From positions 3,294,209 through 3,337,916 of the forward strand of contig NZ_GG657754.1 in assembly GCF_000158915.1 (NCBI RefSeq): a DNA stretch of 43,708 nt, in the 5' to 3' direction. Position numbers and translations under genes: made by a program. Shown here in pieces: positions 10,223-18,497 of the stretch. Numbering within the stretch: the stretch's first letter is position 1; every line of letters starts with the position of its first letter. A model generated the notes under the pieces. It was not told the origin of the DNA and ran no database searches. It saw only the letters and a program-made list of their open reading frames with translations. Source of the stretch: Streptomyces himastatinicus ATCC 53653 (GTDB lineage: Bacteria > Actinomycetota > Actinomycetes > Streptomycetales > Streptomycetaceae).

Positions 10223-10618
10223 TCACCACACCTGAAAGAGGATCGCGACGGCGATCGACTCGGCCTCGTCGTAGGGGATTCCGAACCGCATCAGGGTGAG
10301 CATGACGGGCTGCGCGGCCCAGATGTCCAGCGTGTCCAGGTAGTTGGCGAGCCGGTGGGCGTAGCGGCGCACCATGGCGGTCTCGCGCGGGGTGAGCCGC
10401 CCGAGCACCTTGGCGAGGAGGTCGCCGCCGTGGCGCAGCGCGGTGACCATCAGCCGCTGACGGATGCGCTGCGCCTCGGCGGGGGTGAGCCGGCCCGTGA
10501 AGAGCGCGTCCTTCGCGGCCTCCAGTTCCCGGGTGTCGCCCGCGCTGAGCCGGACCCGGCCGACCAGGTCGTCGATGTCGGATGTGGTGATGAGCGTTTC
10601 CCCCGTGCTGATCATCAT
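10223..10618 (-). CDS. Unrecognised helical protein of 131 residues
   Basis: I do not recognise a family. Starting at the ATG 10616-10618 (GAGGAGG five bases upstream) it gives MMISTGETLITTSDIDDLVGR. It is followed by almost continuous amphipathic helix: LSAGDTRELEAAKDALFTGRLTPAEAQRIRQRL, then a more hydrophobic half (LANYLDTLDIWAAQPVMLTLMRFGIPYDEAESIAVAILFQVW). There is no signal peptide and no Cys. The LTPAEAQRIRQRL and LTPRETAMVRRYA segments look like a repeated helical motif. It is divergent from the luciferase-like gene and separated by about 130 bases from the secreted protein gene. Codon use is typical of the host. Its function is unknown. Confidence 0.75.
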   Translation of the reverse strand: MMISTGETLITTSDIDDLVGRVRLSAGDTRELEAAKDALFTGRLTPAEAQRIRQRLMVTALRHGGDLLAKVLGRLTPRETAMVRRYAHRLANYLDTLDIWAAQPVMLTLMRFGIPYDEAESIAVAILFQVW

Positions 10619-10829
10619 GCGCCCCTCCTCGGGTGATGGTGCGTTTCCCGGGCCCTTGCCGGACGGATCGCCTCCGGGCCCAGGATGACGATCCCCCGCC
10701 CCGCGTCCCAGGCGCATGAGTCATCCGTCCCGGCTCCGCCCGGTACCGCACGGTGGCGATTTGACGCACCGTCAGCTACGGTCCGGTGGCCCGCTCACGC
10801 CCGCCCGCGACGAAGGGGGACCCTCCGCC

Positions 10830-11816
10830 ATGGCCGTCACGGTCGTACGCCTCAACCTCGTCGATCCCGCCGCCACTCCGAGTTCGCTGGCCGAGCGGTA
10901 CCGCGCCGCCGTCGAGATGGCCGCCTACGCCGACGAACGGGGCATCTCCACCGTCCAGACCGAGGAGCACCACAGTGCCGCGAACAACTGGCTGCCCGCG
11001 CCGCTGGTCTTCGCGGGCACGGTGCTCGGCGCCACCCGCCGGATCACGGTGACCGTCTCCGCGCTGATCACGCCGCTGTACGACCCGCTGCGGCTGGCCG
11101 AGGACATCGCGGTGCTCGACCTGGCCAGTGGCGGGCGGCTGGTCACGGTGGCCGGGATCGGCTACCGGCCGGAGGAGTACGCGGCGCTCGGCAAGGACTG
11201 GCAGGGGCGCGGCGCGCTCCAGGACGAGGCGCTGGAGACGCTGCTCGCGGCGTGGACGGGCGAGCCGTTCGCGTACCGGGGCCGTACGGTGCGGGTCACC
11301 CCGCGCCCGTACACCCAGCCGCATCCGCTGCTGCTGGTCGGCGGCAGCTCGAAGGCCGCGGCCCGCCGCGCGGCCCGGCTGGGCCTGCCGTTCTTCCCCA
11401 GCGCTCATCTGCCGGAGCTGGAGGGCTACTACCACGCGCGGCGGCTGGAGTACGGCACCGAGGGCTGGTGCCTGATGCCCCCCGCGGTCACCCCGCTGCT
11501 GCACATCGCCGAGGACCCGGACCGGGCCTGGGCGCTGTACGGGACGCATCTGCTGCACGAGGCGCGCACCTACGCGTCCTGGCAGTCGGGCGCGATGCGC
11601 TCGGCGGTCCGCTCGCACGCAGCGGACGCCGGGGCGCTGCGCCGCGAGGGCGTCTACCGGATCGTCACGCCCGAGGAGTGCGTGGCGTACGCGCACCAGG
11701 GCGGCGAGCAGGCGAGCCTGGTGCTGCATCCGCTGTGCGGCGGGATGCCGGTCGAGGAGGGCTGGAGCAGTCTGCGGCTGTTCGCGGAACGAGTGCTGCC
11801 CCGCCTCAAGGAATGA
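10830..11816 (+). CDS. LLM-class flavin-dependent (luciferase-like) oxidoreductase
   Basis: A 328-residue TIM-barrel protein of the bacterial luciferase-like monooxygenase family. It starts MAVTVVRLNLVDP and has TVQTEEHHSAANNWLPAPLVFAG (the family's 'EHH' element), then ITVTVSALITPLYDPLRLAEDIAVLDLASGGRLVTVAGIGYRPEEYAALG, which is the typical strand plus flavin-binding region. LLVGGSSKAAARRAARLGLPFFPS follows. Such enzymes use reduced FMN or F420 to oxidise small substrates; the substrate cannot be read from sequence. The ATG at 10830 has GGGGGA ten bases upstream. The open frame extends 38 codons upstream without a better site. Its stop lies inside a terminator hairpin shared with glcP. Confidence 0.88.
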   Translation: MAVTVVRLNLVDPAATPSSLAERYRAAVEMAAYADERGISTVQTEEHHSAANNWLPAPLVFAGTVLGATRRITVTVSALITPLYDPLRLAEDIAVLDLASGGRLVTVAGIGYRPEEYAALGKDWQGRGALQDEALETLLAAWTGEPFAYRGRTVRVTPRPYTQPHPLLLVGGSSKAAARRAARLGLPFFPSAHLPELEGYYHARRLEYGTEGWCLMPPAVTPLLHIAEDPDRAWALYGTHLLHEARTYASWQSGAMRSAVRSHAADAGALRREGVYRIVTPEECVAYAHQGGEQASLVLHPLCGGMPVEEGWSSLRLFAERVLPRLKE

Positions 11817-11826
11817 GGCGGGGCAG
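11796..11826. terminator. Bidirectional terminator overlapping the 3' end of the LLM gene
   Basis: CTGCCCCGCCTCA (11796-11808) pairs perfectly with 11814-11826 across loop AGGAA, followed by TTCTCTT. The left arm is inside the last codons of the luciferase-like gene and the stop codon is in the right arm. The convergent glcP ends at 11860, so the hairpin can stop both transcripts. Confidence 0.88.
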
Positions 11827-11859
11827 TTCTCTTGGAGTGAGGAGTGGGCGGCGGGGGGT

Positions 11860-13278
11860 TTAGCCCATCTCCTCCAACGCCTTGCCCTTGGTCTCCGGCA
11901 CCCACTTGAGGATGAACGGGATCGAGAGCAGGGCGAAGGCCGTGTACAGGATGTAGGTCCCGGACAGGTTCCAGTCCGACAGGCTCGGGAAGCTGGCGGT
12001 GATGGCCCAGTTGGCGATCCACTGGGCGGAGGCGGCGACGCCCAGACCGGCGGCGCGGATCTTGTTCGGGAACATCTCGCCGAGCAACACCCAGACCACC
12101 ACGCCCCAGGAGAGCGCGAAGAAGAGCACGAAGGCGTGGGCCGCGACCAGCGCCACGACGCCCTCGGTGTGCGGCAGCTTGCCGTCCACCAGGTTCGCGG
12201 AGAACGCCCAGGCCACCAGCGCGAGCGAGACCGCCATGCCGATGGAGCCGATGAGCGCGAGCGGCTTACGGCCGATCTTGTCGACGAAGACCATCGCGAT
12301 CACGGTGCCGAGGATGTTGATGATCGACGTGGTGAAGGAGTAGAAGAACGAGCTGCTCGGGTCGACGCCGACGGACTGCCACAGCGTCGAGGAGTAGTAG
12401 AAGGCCACGTTGATGCCGACCAGCTGCTGGAAGACCGAGAGCCCGACACCGATCCAGACGACCGGCAGCAGCCCGAACCGGCCGCCGAGCAGGTCCTTGA
12501 AGGTGGACTTGTGCTCGCTGCGCATCGCCTGCTCGATCTCGTCCGCCCGGACGTCCAGGTCGACGGTCTTGCCCTCGACCTCCCTCAGGACCTCCTTGGC
12601 GCGGTCGATCCGGCCGACCGAGATCAGGAAGCGGGGCGACTCGGGGATGGCGAAGGACAGCAGCCCGTACACGACGGCCGGGATGACCATGACCCCGAGC
12701 ATCCACTGCCAGGCCTCGAGACCGGCGATCTTGCCGCGCTGGTCACCGTCGGCGAGGTTGAGGATGGCGTAGTTGACGAGCTGGGAGACGGCGATGCCGA
12801 TGACGATCGCGGCCTGCTGGAAGGACGCGAGCCGGCCGCGGTACGCGGGCGGGGCGACCTCGGCGATGTAGGCCGGGCCGATCACGGACGCCATGCCGAT
12901 GCCGATGCCGCCGAGCACCCGCCACATGGCCAGGTCCCACAGGGCGAAGGGCAGGGCCGAGCCGACCGCGGAGACGGTGAACAGCACGGCGGCGATCTGC
13001 ATGACGCGGATCCGGCCGATCCGGTCGGCCATCCGGCCCGCGGTGGCCGCGCCGATCGCCGAACCGATCAGCGCGATGGCGACGACCTGGGCGAGGGCCG
13101 CGGACCCGATGTCGTACCGGCCGCGAATGGCTTCGACCGCTCCGTTGATCACCGAGCTGTCGTAGCCGAAGAGAAAGCCGCCCATCGCGGCGGCCGCGGT
13201 GATGAAGATGACATGGCCGAGATGGTCCGGCTTGGCCTTACGGCCTTCGGACCCCTGTGCCTGCACGGTGGTGGTCAA
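11860..13278 (-). CDS. glcP: Glucose permease GlcP, MFS sugar transporter
   Basis: A 472-residue, 12-helix sugar porter of the major facilitator superfamily that closely resembles the S. coelicolor glucose permease as I remember it. Motifs are GGFLFGYDSSVINGAV (helix 1), GRMADRIGRIRVM (loop 2-3), PAYIAEVAPPAYRGRL, PESPRFL after helix 6, QQLVGINVAFYYSSTLW in helix 7, and a C-terminal PETKGKALEEMG. It imports glucose by proton symport. In Streptomyces this route, with glucokinase, replaces a glucose PTS. The start is the TTG at 13276-13278, with AGGAG six bases upstream; the frame remains open upstream to 13422 without a site. A paired palindromic operator and a clear promoter precede it. Confidence 0.95.
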   Translation of the reverse strand: MTTTVQAQGSEGRKAKPDHLGHVIFITAAAAMGGFLFGYDSSVINGAVEAIRGRYDIGSAALAQVVAIALIGSAIGAATAGRMADRIGRIRVMQIAAVLFTVSAVGSALPFALWDLAMWRVLGGIGIGMASVIGPAYIAEVAPPAYRGRLASFQQAAIVIGIAVSQLVNYAILNLADGDQRGKIAGLEAWQWMLGVMVIPAVVYGLLSFAIPESPRFLISVGRIDRAKEVLREVEGKTVDLDVRADEIEQAMRSEHKSTFKDLLGGRFGLLPVVWIGVGLSVFQQLVGINVAFYYSSTLWQSVGVDPSSSFFYSFTTSIINILGTVIAMVFVDKIGRKPLALIGSIGMAVSLALVAWAFSANLVDGKLPHTEGVVALVAAHAFVLFFALSWGVVVWVLLGEMFPNKIRAAGLGVAASAQWIANWAITASFPSLSDWNLSGTYILYTAFALLSIPFILKWVPETKGKALEEMG

Positions 13279-13394
13279 CGTGAACTCCTGTGGCCCGCCC
13301 GGCAACGCTGCCGGACGTGGTGGGGCAGACCCTTCCGGTGGAGGCGGAGCCGCATGAGGTCGGCCACCACTTAAAGGTAAAAGCGACGTTGCAG

Positions 13395-13422
13395 AGACTA
13401 TTCCTTCAAGTTTCGAAGTCAA
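13395..13422 (-). promoter_or_regulatory. glcP promoter with operator in the spacer
   Basis: On the minus strand TTGACT (13422-13417) and TAGTCT (13400-13395) are separated by 16 bases, a good housekeeping-type promoter about 117 bases upstream of the glcP start. The 15-bp near-palindrome CTTCGAAACTTGAAG (13418-13404) fills almost the whole spacer, so a bound repressor would occlude RNA polymerase. Confidence 0.7.
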
Positions 13423-13476
13423 TAGGTGGTGGCCAAGAAGTTACGTGCCACTACATCGCACGCTTTCCACCATTGA

Positions 13477-13491
13477 CTTCAAGTATTGAAG
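13477..13491. promoter_or_regulatory. Second, perfect copy of the glcP operator palindrome
   Basis: CTTCAAGTATTGAAG is a perfect inverted repeat (CTTCAA-GTA-TTGAAG). It matches the copy at 13404-13418, including the flanking ATTGA, but in the opposite orientation. The centres are 73 bases apart, about seven helical turns, which suits looping or cooperative binding. It lies four bases upstream of the smc stop codon. Confidence 0.65.
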
Positions 13492-13494
13492 CGG

Positions 13495-16400
13495 TCACCG
13501 CAGGCGCTGGCTAATGACCTTCGACACCCCGTCGCCCTGCATCGACACGCCGTACAGCGCGTCCGCGACCTCCATCGTCCGCTTCTGGTGAGTGATCACG
13601 ATCAGCTGGGACGACTCCTGGAGCTCCTCCATGATCCGGATCAGCCGCTGGAGGTTGGTGTCGTCGAGCGCCGCCTCGACCTCGTCCATCACATAGAACG
13701 GACTCGGCCGCGCCTTGAAGATCGACACCAGCAGCGCCACGGCCGTCAGCGAGCGCTCCCCGCCGGACAGCAGGGACAGCCGCTTGACCTTCTTGCCCGG
13801 CGGCCGCGCCTCCACGTCCACTCCCGTGGTCAGCATGTTGTCCGGGTCGGTGAGCACCAGCCGCCCCTCGCCGCCCGGGAAGAGCCGCGAGAAGACCCCC
13901 TCGAACTCGCGCGCGGTGTCCCGGTACGCCTCCGTGAACACCTGCTCGACCCGCTCGTCGACCTCCTTGACCACTTGGAGGAGGTCCGCGCGCGTCTTCT
14001 TCAGGTCCTCCAGCTGCTCGCTCAGGAACTGATGCCGCTCCTCCAGCGCCGCGAACTCCTCCAGCGCCAGCGGATTGACCTTGCCCAGCTGCTGGTACGC
14101 CCGCTCGGCGGCCTTCAGCCGCTTCTCCTGCTGCGCCCGGACATAGGGCACCGGGCGGTTGCGCGGATGCTCCGGATCCTCCGGGAGCTCCTCGCCCTCG
14201 GCGGGCGGCGACGGCGGTACGAGCTGGTCGGGGCCGTACTCGGCGATCAGCCCGGCCGGTTCCACGCCCAGCTCCTCCAGCGCCTTCGACTCCAGCTGCT
14301 CGATCCGCATCCGCTTCTCGGCACCCAGCACCTCGCCCCGGTGCACCGAATCGGTCAGCTTGTCCAGCTCGCCCTTGAGGTCACGGCCCCGGTTGCGCGC
14401 GGTCTCCAGCTCCCGTTCGCGCTCGGCCTTGGCGCGCTCGGCCGCGTCCCGCTCCTCGGCCGCCCGTACGAGCGACACCTCCACATGCGCGAGCAGCTGC
14501 CGGGACCCGGCCGCCACCGCCGACGCCACCTGCGCCTCGTGGCGCATTCGGGCGCGGCGCTGTTCGGCGCGCGCCCGCGCCTCGCGCTCGGCGCGCGCGC
14601 CCCGGTCGAGCGCGTCGGCCCGCCCCGCGAGCCCCTTCACACGCTCCTCATGCGTACGGGCCTGGAGCCGCGCCTCCATCTCGGTCTGCCGCGCGTTGGC
14701 GCCGTCCGCGGCGAGCCGGTCCCGTACGGAGGTGTCCGGCTCCTCCTCGCCCGGCTGCTCCTCGGCCACCGCCAGCCGCTCGGCCAGCTCCTCGGCCTCC
14801 TCGGTCGCCTTCTCCAGCGCCTCCTCGGCCCGAGCGGCGGCCGCGGCCGACCGCTCCGCCTCCCCCGCCGCGCCCCTGGCCTGCCCGGACAGCCGCCCGA
14901 GGGACTGCGCGACCTGCGACTTCTCCCGGTCGGCCGCGCTGCGCCGGGCCGCCAGCTCCTCCACCAGCGCCGCGCACTCGGTACGCCGCTCCTTCGCCGC
15001 GCGCTGCGCCCCGGCCAGCTCCTCGCACCGTACGGCCAGCTCCTCCAGCTCCGCCGCCGCCTCGTCGACCGACGCCTGCACCTCCAGCAGGGTGGGCGCC
15101 CCGGCGGACCCGCCCTGTGCGAAGTGCGCCCCGAGCAGATCGCCGTCGGCGGTGACCGCGATCAACCCGGGGTGGTCCCGGACGAGTTCCTCGGCCTCCT
15201 CCAGCGTCCCGACCGCCACGATGCCGTCGAGCAGCCGCCGCACGGCCCCCACCAGCCCGGCGGGCCCGTCCACCAACTCCCCCACGGGCGGCGGCCCATC
15301 AACGGCCCTGGCTGTGGTCTTCCGCGACGCGGACGAGGGGGCCGGGTCCGCGCCGGGCGCCTGAGCGTCCCCCGGCGTTCCCCCCGCGGCCGTGGAGGAG
15401 GCGGCGGCCCGACCCGACCGCTCACCGGTATCGCCGTCCTCCGCCGGGACGGCCTCGGCGGGCGGGGGGCCGTCCGTGTCGGGGGGCGTCCGGGTGCCCG
15501 GGACCGCGGGGGCGCCCAGGAGCAGGGCGGCGCGGCCCGCATCTTCGGTGCGGAGGAGGCGGATCGCCTCGGCGGCGGCCGTGGGGTCGGTGACGGCGAT
15601 GGCGTCGGCGGCGGCGCCCAGGGCCGCGGCGACCGGCACCTCGAAGCCGGGGCTGACGGTCAGCATTTCTTTTTGCCGGGCCGAGCAGTCCGGTGAGCCG
15701 GTCGGACGCGGCCATCAGCGCGCCGGTGCCGTCCTTGCGGTTTAGGCCGAGCTTTCAGGGCATCGTGCCGGGCGGTGTTCGCGGCGCGGTCCCGTTCGGC
15801 GGCGGTGGCGGCCTCGCGGGCCGCGCTCAGCGCCGTCTCCGCCTCCGACAGCTCCCGTTTGGCGGTCTCATGGCGCTCCGCCAGTTCCGCGTCGTCCGCA
15901 TCCAGTCCGTCGACCTCGGCCTTGAGCTGTTCGTACTCCTCCTGCGCGGCGGTGGCGCGGGCCTGGGCCTCGTCGCGGGCGGCGGCCAGGCGTTCGATCT
16001 CGGCGCGGGCCGAAGCGGCGCGGCCGCGGGCGGCGTTGACCTGGCCCTGGAGCCGGGCGAGTCCCTCGCGGCGGTCGGCGATGGCGCGGGCCACGTCCTT
16101 CAGGCGGCGCTCCTCCTGCGCCAGGCTCCGTTCGAGTTCGGCGCGGTGCGCGACGGTGTCGTCCAGGGCACGGCTGGCCGCCTCCAGGGCGGCTTCCAGC
16201 TCGGCTTCCTGTTCCCGGACGCGGGCCGCCTCGCGTTCCATGTCCTCGGGGTCACGGCCGCGCCGCTCCTCGGCGGGGGCGGTGGTCGCGCTCTTGACCC
16301 GGGCGTCGGCCAGGCTGACCGTGCCGCGCACCCGCTCGGCGAGCTGGGACAGCTCGTACCAGGTCTCCTGGGCGTCGCGCAGCCGCGGTGCGAGCTGCCG

Positions 16401-17228
16401 TACGTGTTCCTCGAGGGCGGTCTCGCGCCGCTGGGCGGTGCGCAGCTCGGCCTCGGTGGCCTCCTTGCGCTTCTTCAGCTCGGCCTCGTCGGCGACCTCG
16501 GCGCGCAGCGCCTCGCGCAGGGTGACCAGGTCGTCGGCGAGCAGCCGCAGCCGGGCGTCGCGCAGATCGGCCTGGATGACGGCGGCCCGGCGGGCGACCG
16601 CGGCCTGTCGGCCGAGGGGTTTGAGCTGCCGCCGCAGCTCGTCGGTGAGGTCCTGGACCCTGGCGAGGTTGGCCTGCATCGCGTCCAGCTTCCGCAGCGC
16701 CTTCTCCTTGCGCCTGCGGTGCTTCAGGACGCCCGCGGCCTCCTCGATGAAGGCCCGGCGGCCGGTCGGATCGGCGTGCAGGACGCCGTCGAGCTGGCCC
16801 TGCCCGACGATGACGTGCATCTCGCGGCCGATGCCGGAGTCGGACAGCAGCTCCTGGATGTCCAGCAGACGGCAGGTGTCGCCGTTGAGCTGGTACTCGC
16901 TGCCGCCGTTGCGGAACATGATCCGCGTGATGGTGACTTCGGCGTAGTCGATGGGCAGCGCACCATCGGCGTTGTCGATGGTGAGGGAGACCTCGGCGCG
17001 GCCGAGCGGGGGGCGGCCGGTGGTCCCGGCGAAGATGACGTCCTCCATCTTGCCGCCGCGCAGCGACTTGGCGCCCTGCTCCCCCATGACCCAGGAGAGT
17101 GCGTCCACGACATTGGACTTGCCCGACCCGTTGGGGCCGACGACGCAGGTGATACCCGGCTCGAAGCGGAGCGTCGTGGCGGAGGCGAAGGACTTGAAAC
17201 CTCGGAGGGTCAGGCTCTTCAGGTGCAC
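13495..17228 (-). CDS. smc: Chromosome segregation protein SMC, with two apparent single-base insertions
   Basis: The full-length SMC ATPase would be about 1243 residues after correction. The N-terminal head has Walker [23 protein letters not shown] (residue 31 on). Long coiled coils flank a hinge that holds a disordered Pro/Ala/Gly-rich insert (around [18 protein letters not shown]). The C-terminal head has the signature [13 protein letters not shown] and Walker [14 protein letters not shown]. It compacts and aligns chromosomes with ScpAB. The reading frame breaks twice near the middle: an extra A at about 15753-15755 and another in the T5 run (plus strand) at 15670-15674. Removing both gives a continuous [20 protein letters not shown] and [18 protein letters not shown]. 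An intact smc is expected in a healthy streptomycete, so these are probably sequence errors. Confidence 0.95.
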
Positions 17229-17395
17229 GCCGTTGGACTCTACCTTCCGGGCCTCGTCCGGCAGTGTCCCGAACGCGTGGCGCCGCGGACCCGCCCCGGC
17301 TTTTTCCCGCTTTCCTCAATGATCGGTTTCACCGGTGAGGGGGTGGGGCACATCAGTCGGTAAGAGAAAGCCAAAGGTACGCGGGGGGAACGACG

Positions 17396-17417
17396 AAGGG
17401 ACGCCGAGGCGTCCCTT
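17396..17417. terminator. Palindromic hairpin downstream of the small coiled-coil gene
   Basis: AAGGGACGCC (17396-17405) and GGCGTCCCTT (17408-17417) are perfect complements around GA. It lies in the same-strand gap between the 68-residue protein gene (stop at 17468) and smc (start 17228). A second weaker hairpin (CTGAC...GTCAG with AGCCC/GGGCT) lies at about 17433-17470. Confidence 0.6.
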
Positions 17418-17467
17418 GAAGATTCTCAAGCGGCTGACGGTGCAGCCCGACCGGCCCGAGGGCTGGG

Positions 17468-17674
17468 TCAGGCGAGCGCAGGCTCCGCCTGGGATACGTC
17501 GATGCTGTCGAGCAGCGAGTCGCCGTGACGAGCGGCGGCGGACAGCGCATCGTTTTCGGCCTGAATCCGGACAAGCTCGGATTCAAGATCCTGAACGCGC
17601 TGCTGAAGCCGTCGCATCTCGGAGAGGACTCGGGGGTCGGAGCCGCCGACGTAGCCGAGAAGCGCCTTTGCCAT
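17468..17674 (-). CDS. Conserved small coiled-coil protein of 68 residues
   Basis: The sequence starts MAKALLGYVGGSDPRVLSEM and continues with a heptad-like helix (RRLQQRVQDLESELVRIQAENDAL), then an acidic tail ending DVSQAEPALA. I recognise it as a short protein conserved across Streptomyces and relatives, without a known function. The leucine and hydrophobic spacing predicts a parallel coiled coil. The ATG at 17672-17674 has GGAGG ten bases upstream. A plausible promoter lies about 125 bases upstream, so the transcript has a long leader. Its location between acylphosphatase and smc is shared with relatives as far as I recall. Confidence 0.85.
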   Translation of the reverse strand: MAKALLGYVGGSDPRVLSEMRRLQQRVQDLESELVRIQAENDALSAAARHGDSLLDSIDVSQAEPALA

Positions 17675-18059
17675 GATGGATGGTCCTCCACAATGAGTGA
17701 CCGACCGAAGCGGTGTGGGTCGTGAGGGATTCGCACCCGCGATGTTCGCCGATATTGCCGTGCTGAGGTGGCGGACAAGTTAAGGTGCGCGGGGACTTCC
17801 AGAGTCTCACCAATTGGTTTGAGGGTCAACACGATCACATGCCGCCGACACCGCGAGGGCCGAGAGCACAAAGGGGCACGAGCTGCGCCGCCCGCTCTCC
17901 AGAGGACCCGTAGCGGTTGGGGATCTTCCTACGCTCCGCAGCCTTCCACGGAGCGGCTCCGTTCGCAACCATCAGCCGATTTCTGCTCACAGCGCGCACG
18001 GAAGGCGTGGTCAGAGCGGTGCCGGATGAGGGCCGAACGGGGGTCCCGCGGGCGCTGGC
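17675..18059. promoter_or_regulatory. Gene-free region with promoter for the small coiled-coil gene
   Basis: About 385 bases without a convincing gene. On the minus strand TTGACC (17829-17824) and GACTCT (17806-17801), spaced 17 bases, form a likely promoter with CCAATTGG inside the spacer. The roughly 125-base leader that follows contains a GGGTGCGAATCCC segment resembling a tRNA T-arm, but no acceptor stem. The segment at 17875-18059 is featureless to me. Confidence 0.5.
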
Positions 18060-18341
18060 TCAGCGGATCTCGAAGCTGTCGTAAGCGCCCCGCGGTGTGT
18101 CCCAGATCTCCGTGACACCGTCGACCCGCCCGGGCGTGTCGCCCTCCCTCAACCAGTCGAGCAGCTGTTCGCACTCCGCACGCGGGCCCTCCGCGACGAC
18201 CTGTACGCGGCCGTCGGAGAGGTTGGAGGCGAACCCGGCGAGGCCGCCGATGCGCAGCGCGTTGGCCCGGGTGAACCAGCGGAAGCCGACGCCCTGGACA
18301 CGGCCGCGGACCCACGCGGTGAGGCGCACGTTGTCGTTCAT
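18060..18341 (-). CDS. acyP: Acylphosphatase
   Basis: A 93-residue protein of exactly family size. It has the acylphosphatase signature [18 protein letters not shown], whose Arg binds phosphate, and the second motif [17 protein letters not shown], which holds the catalytic Asn. It ends YDSFEIR, the usual terminal strand. It hydrolyses acyl phosphates such as acetyl or carbamoyl phosphate, and its physiological role in bacteria is unclear. The ATG at 18339-18341 is unambiguous. It is divergent from the secreted CAP-domain gene, sharing a 156-base intergenic region that contains a CACTC-ACAC-GAGTG inverted repeat. Confidence 0.95.
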   Translation of the reverse strand: MNDNVRLTAWVRGRVQGVGFRWFTRANALRIGGLAGFASNLSDGRVQVVAEGPRAECEQLLDWLREGDTPGRVDGVTEIWDTPRGAYDSFEIR

Positions 18342-18497
18342 GTGTGCACGCTAACCGGCGAATTGGCGCCTCGGCACATCTACCTCCTGCCGCATGGCGT
18401 ACAGTCCCGGCTCAACAAGACTCACTCACACGAGTGACACATGAGTTGCCCACACAAGCCACACATTTGACTCCCTCATACACAAGGAAGGCAGGAG

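Noticed and set aside
15660..15760. Programmed frameshift in smc at the A-rich AAAAAGAAA
   Set aside because: Two separate insertions would be needed, both of the same sign, and no downstream structure or known SMC recoding supports it. Sequence error is simpler.
17720..17760. tRNA-like T-arm (GGGTGCGAATCCC) on the minus strand
   Set aside because: No acceptor stem, D-arm or anticodon arm could be found around it.
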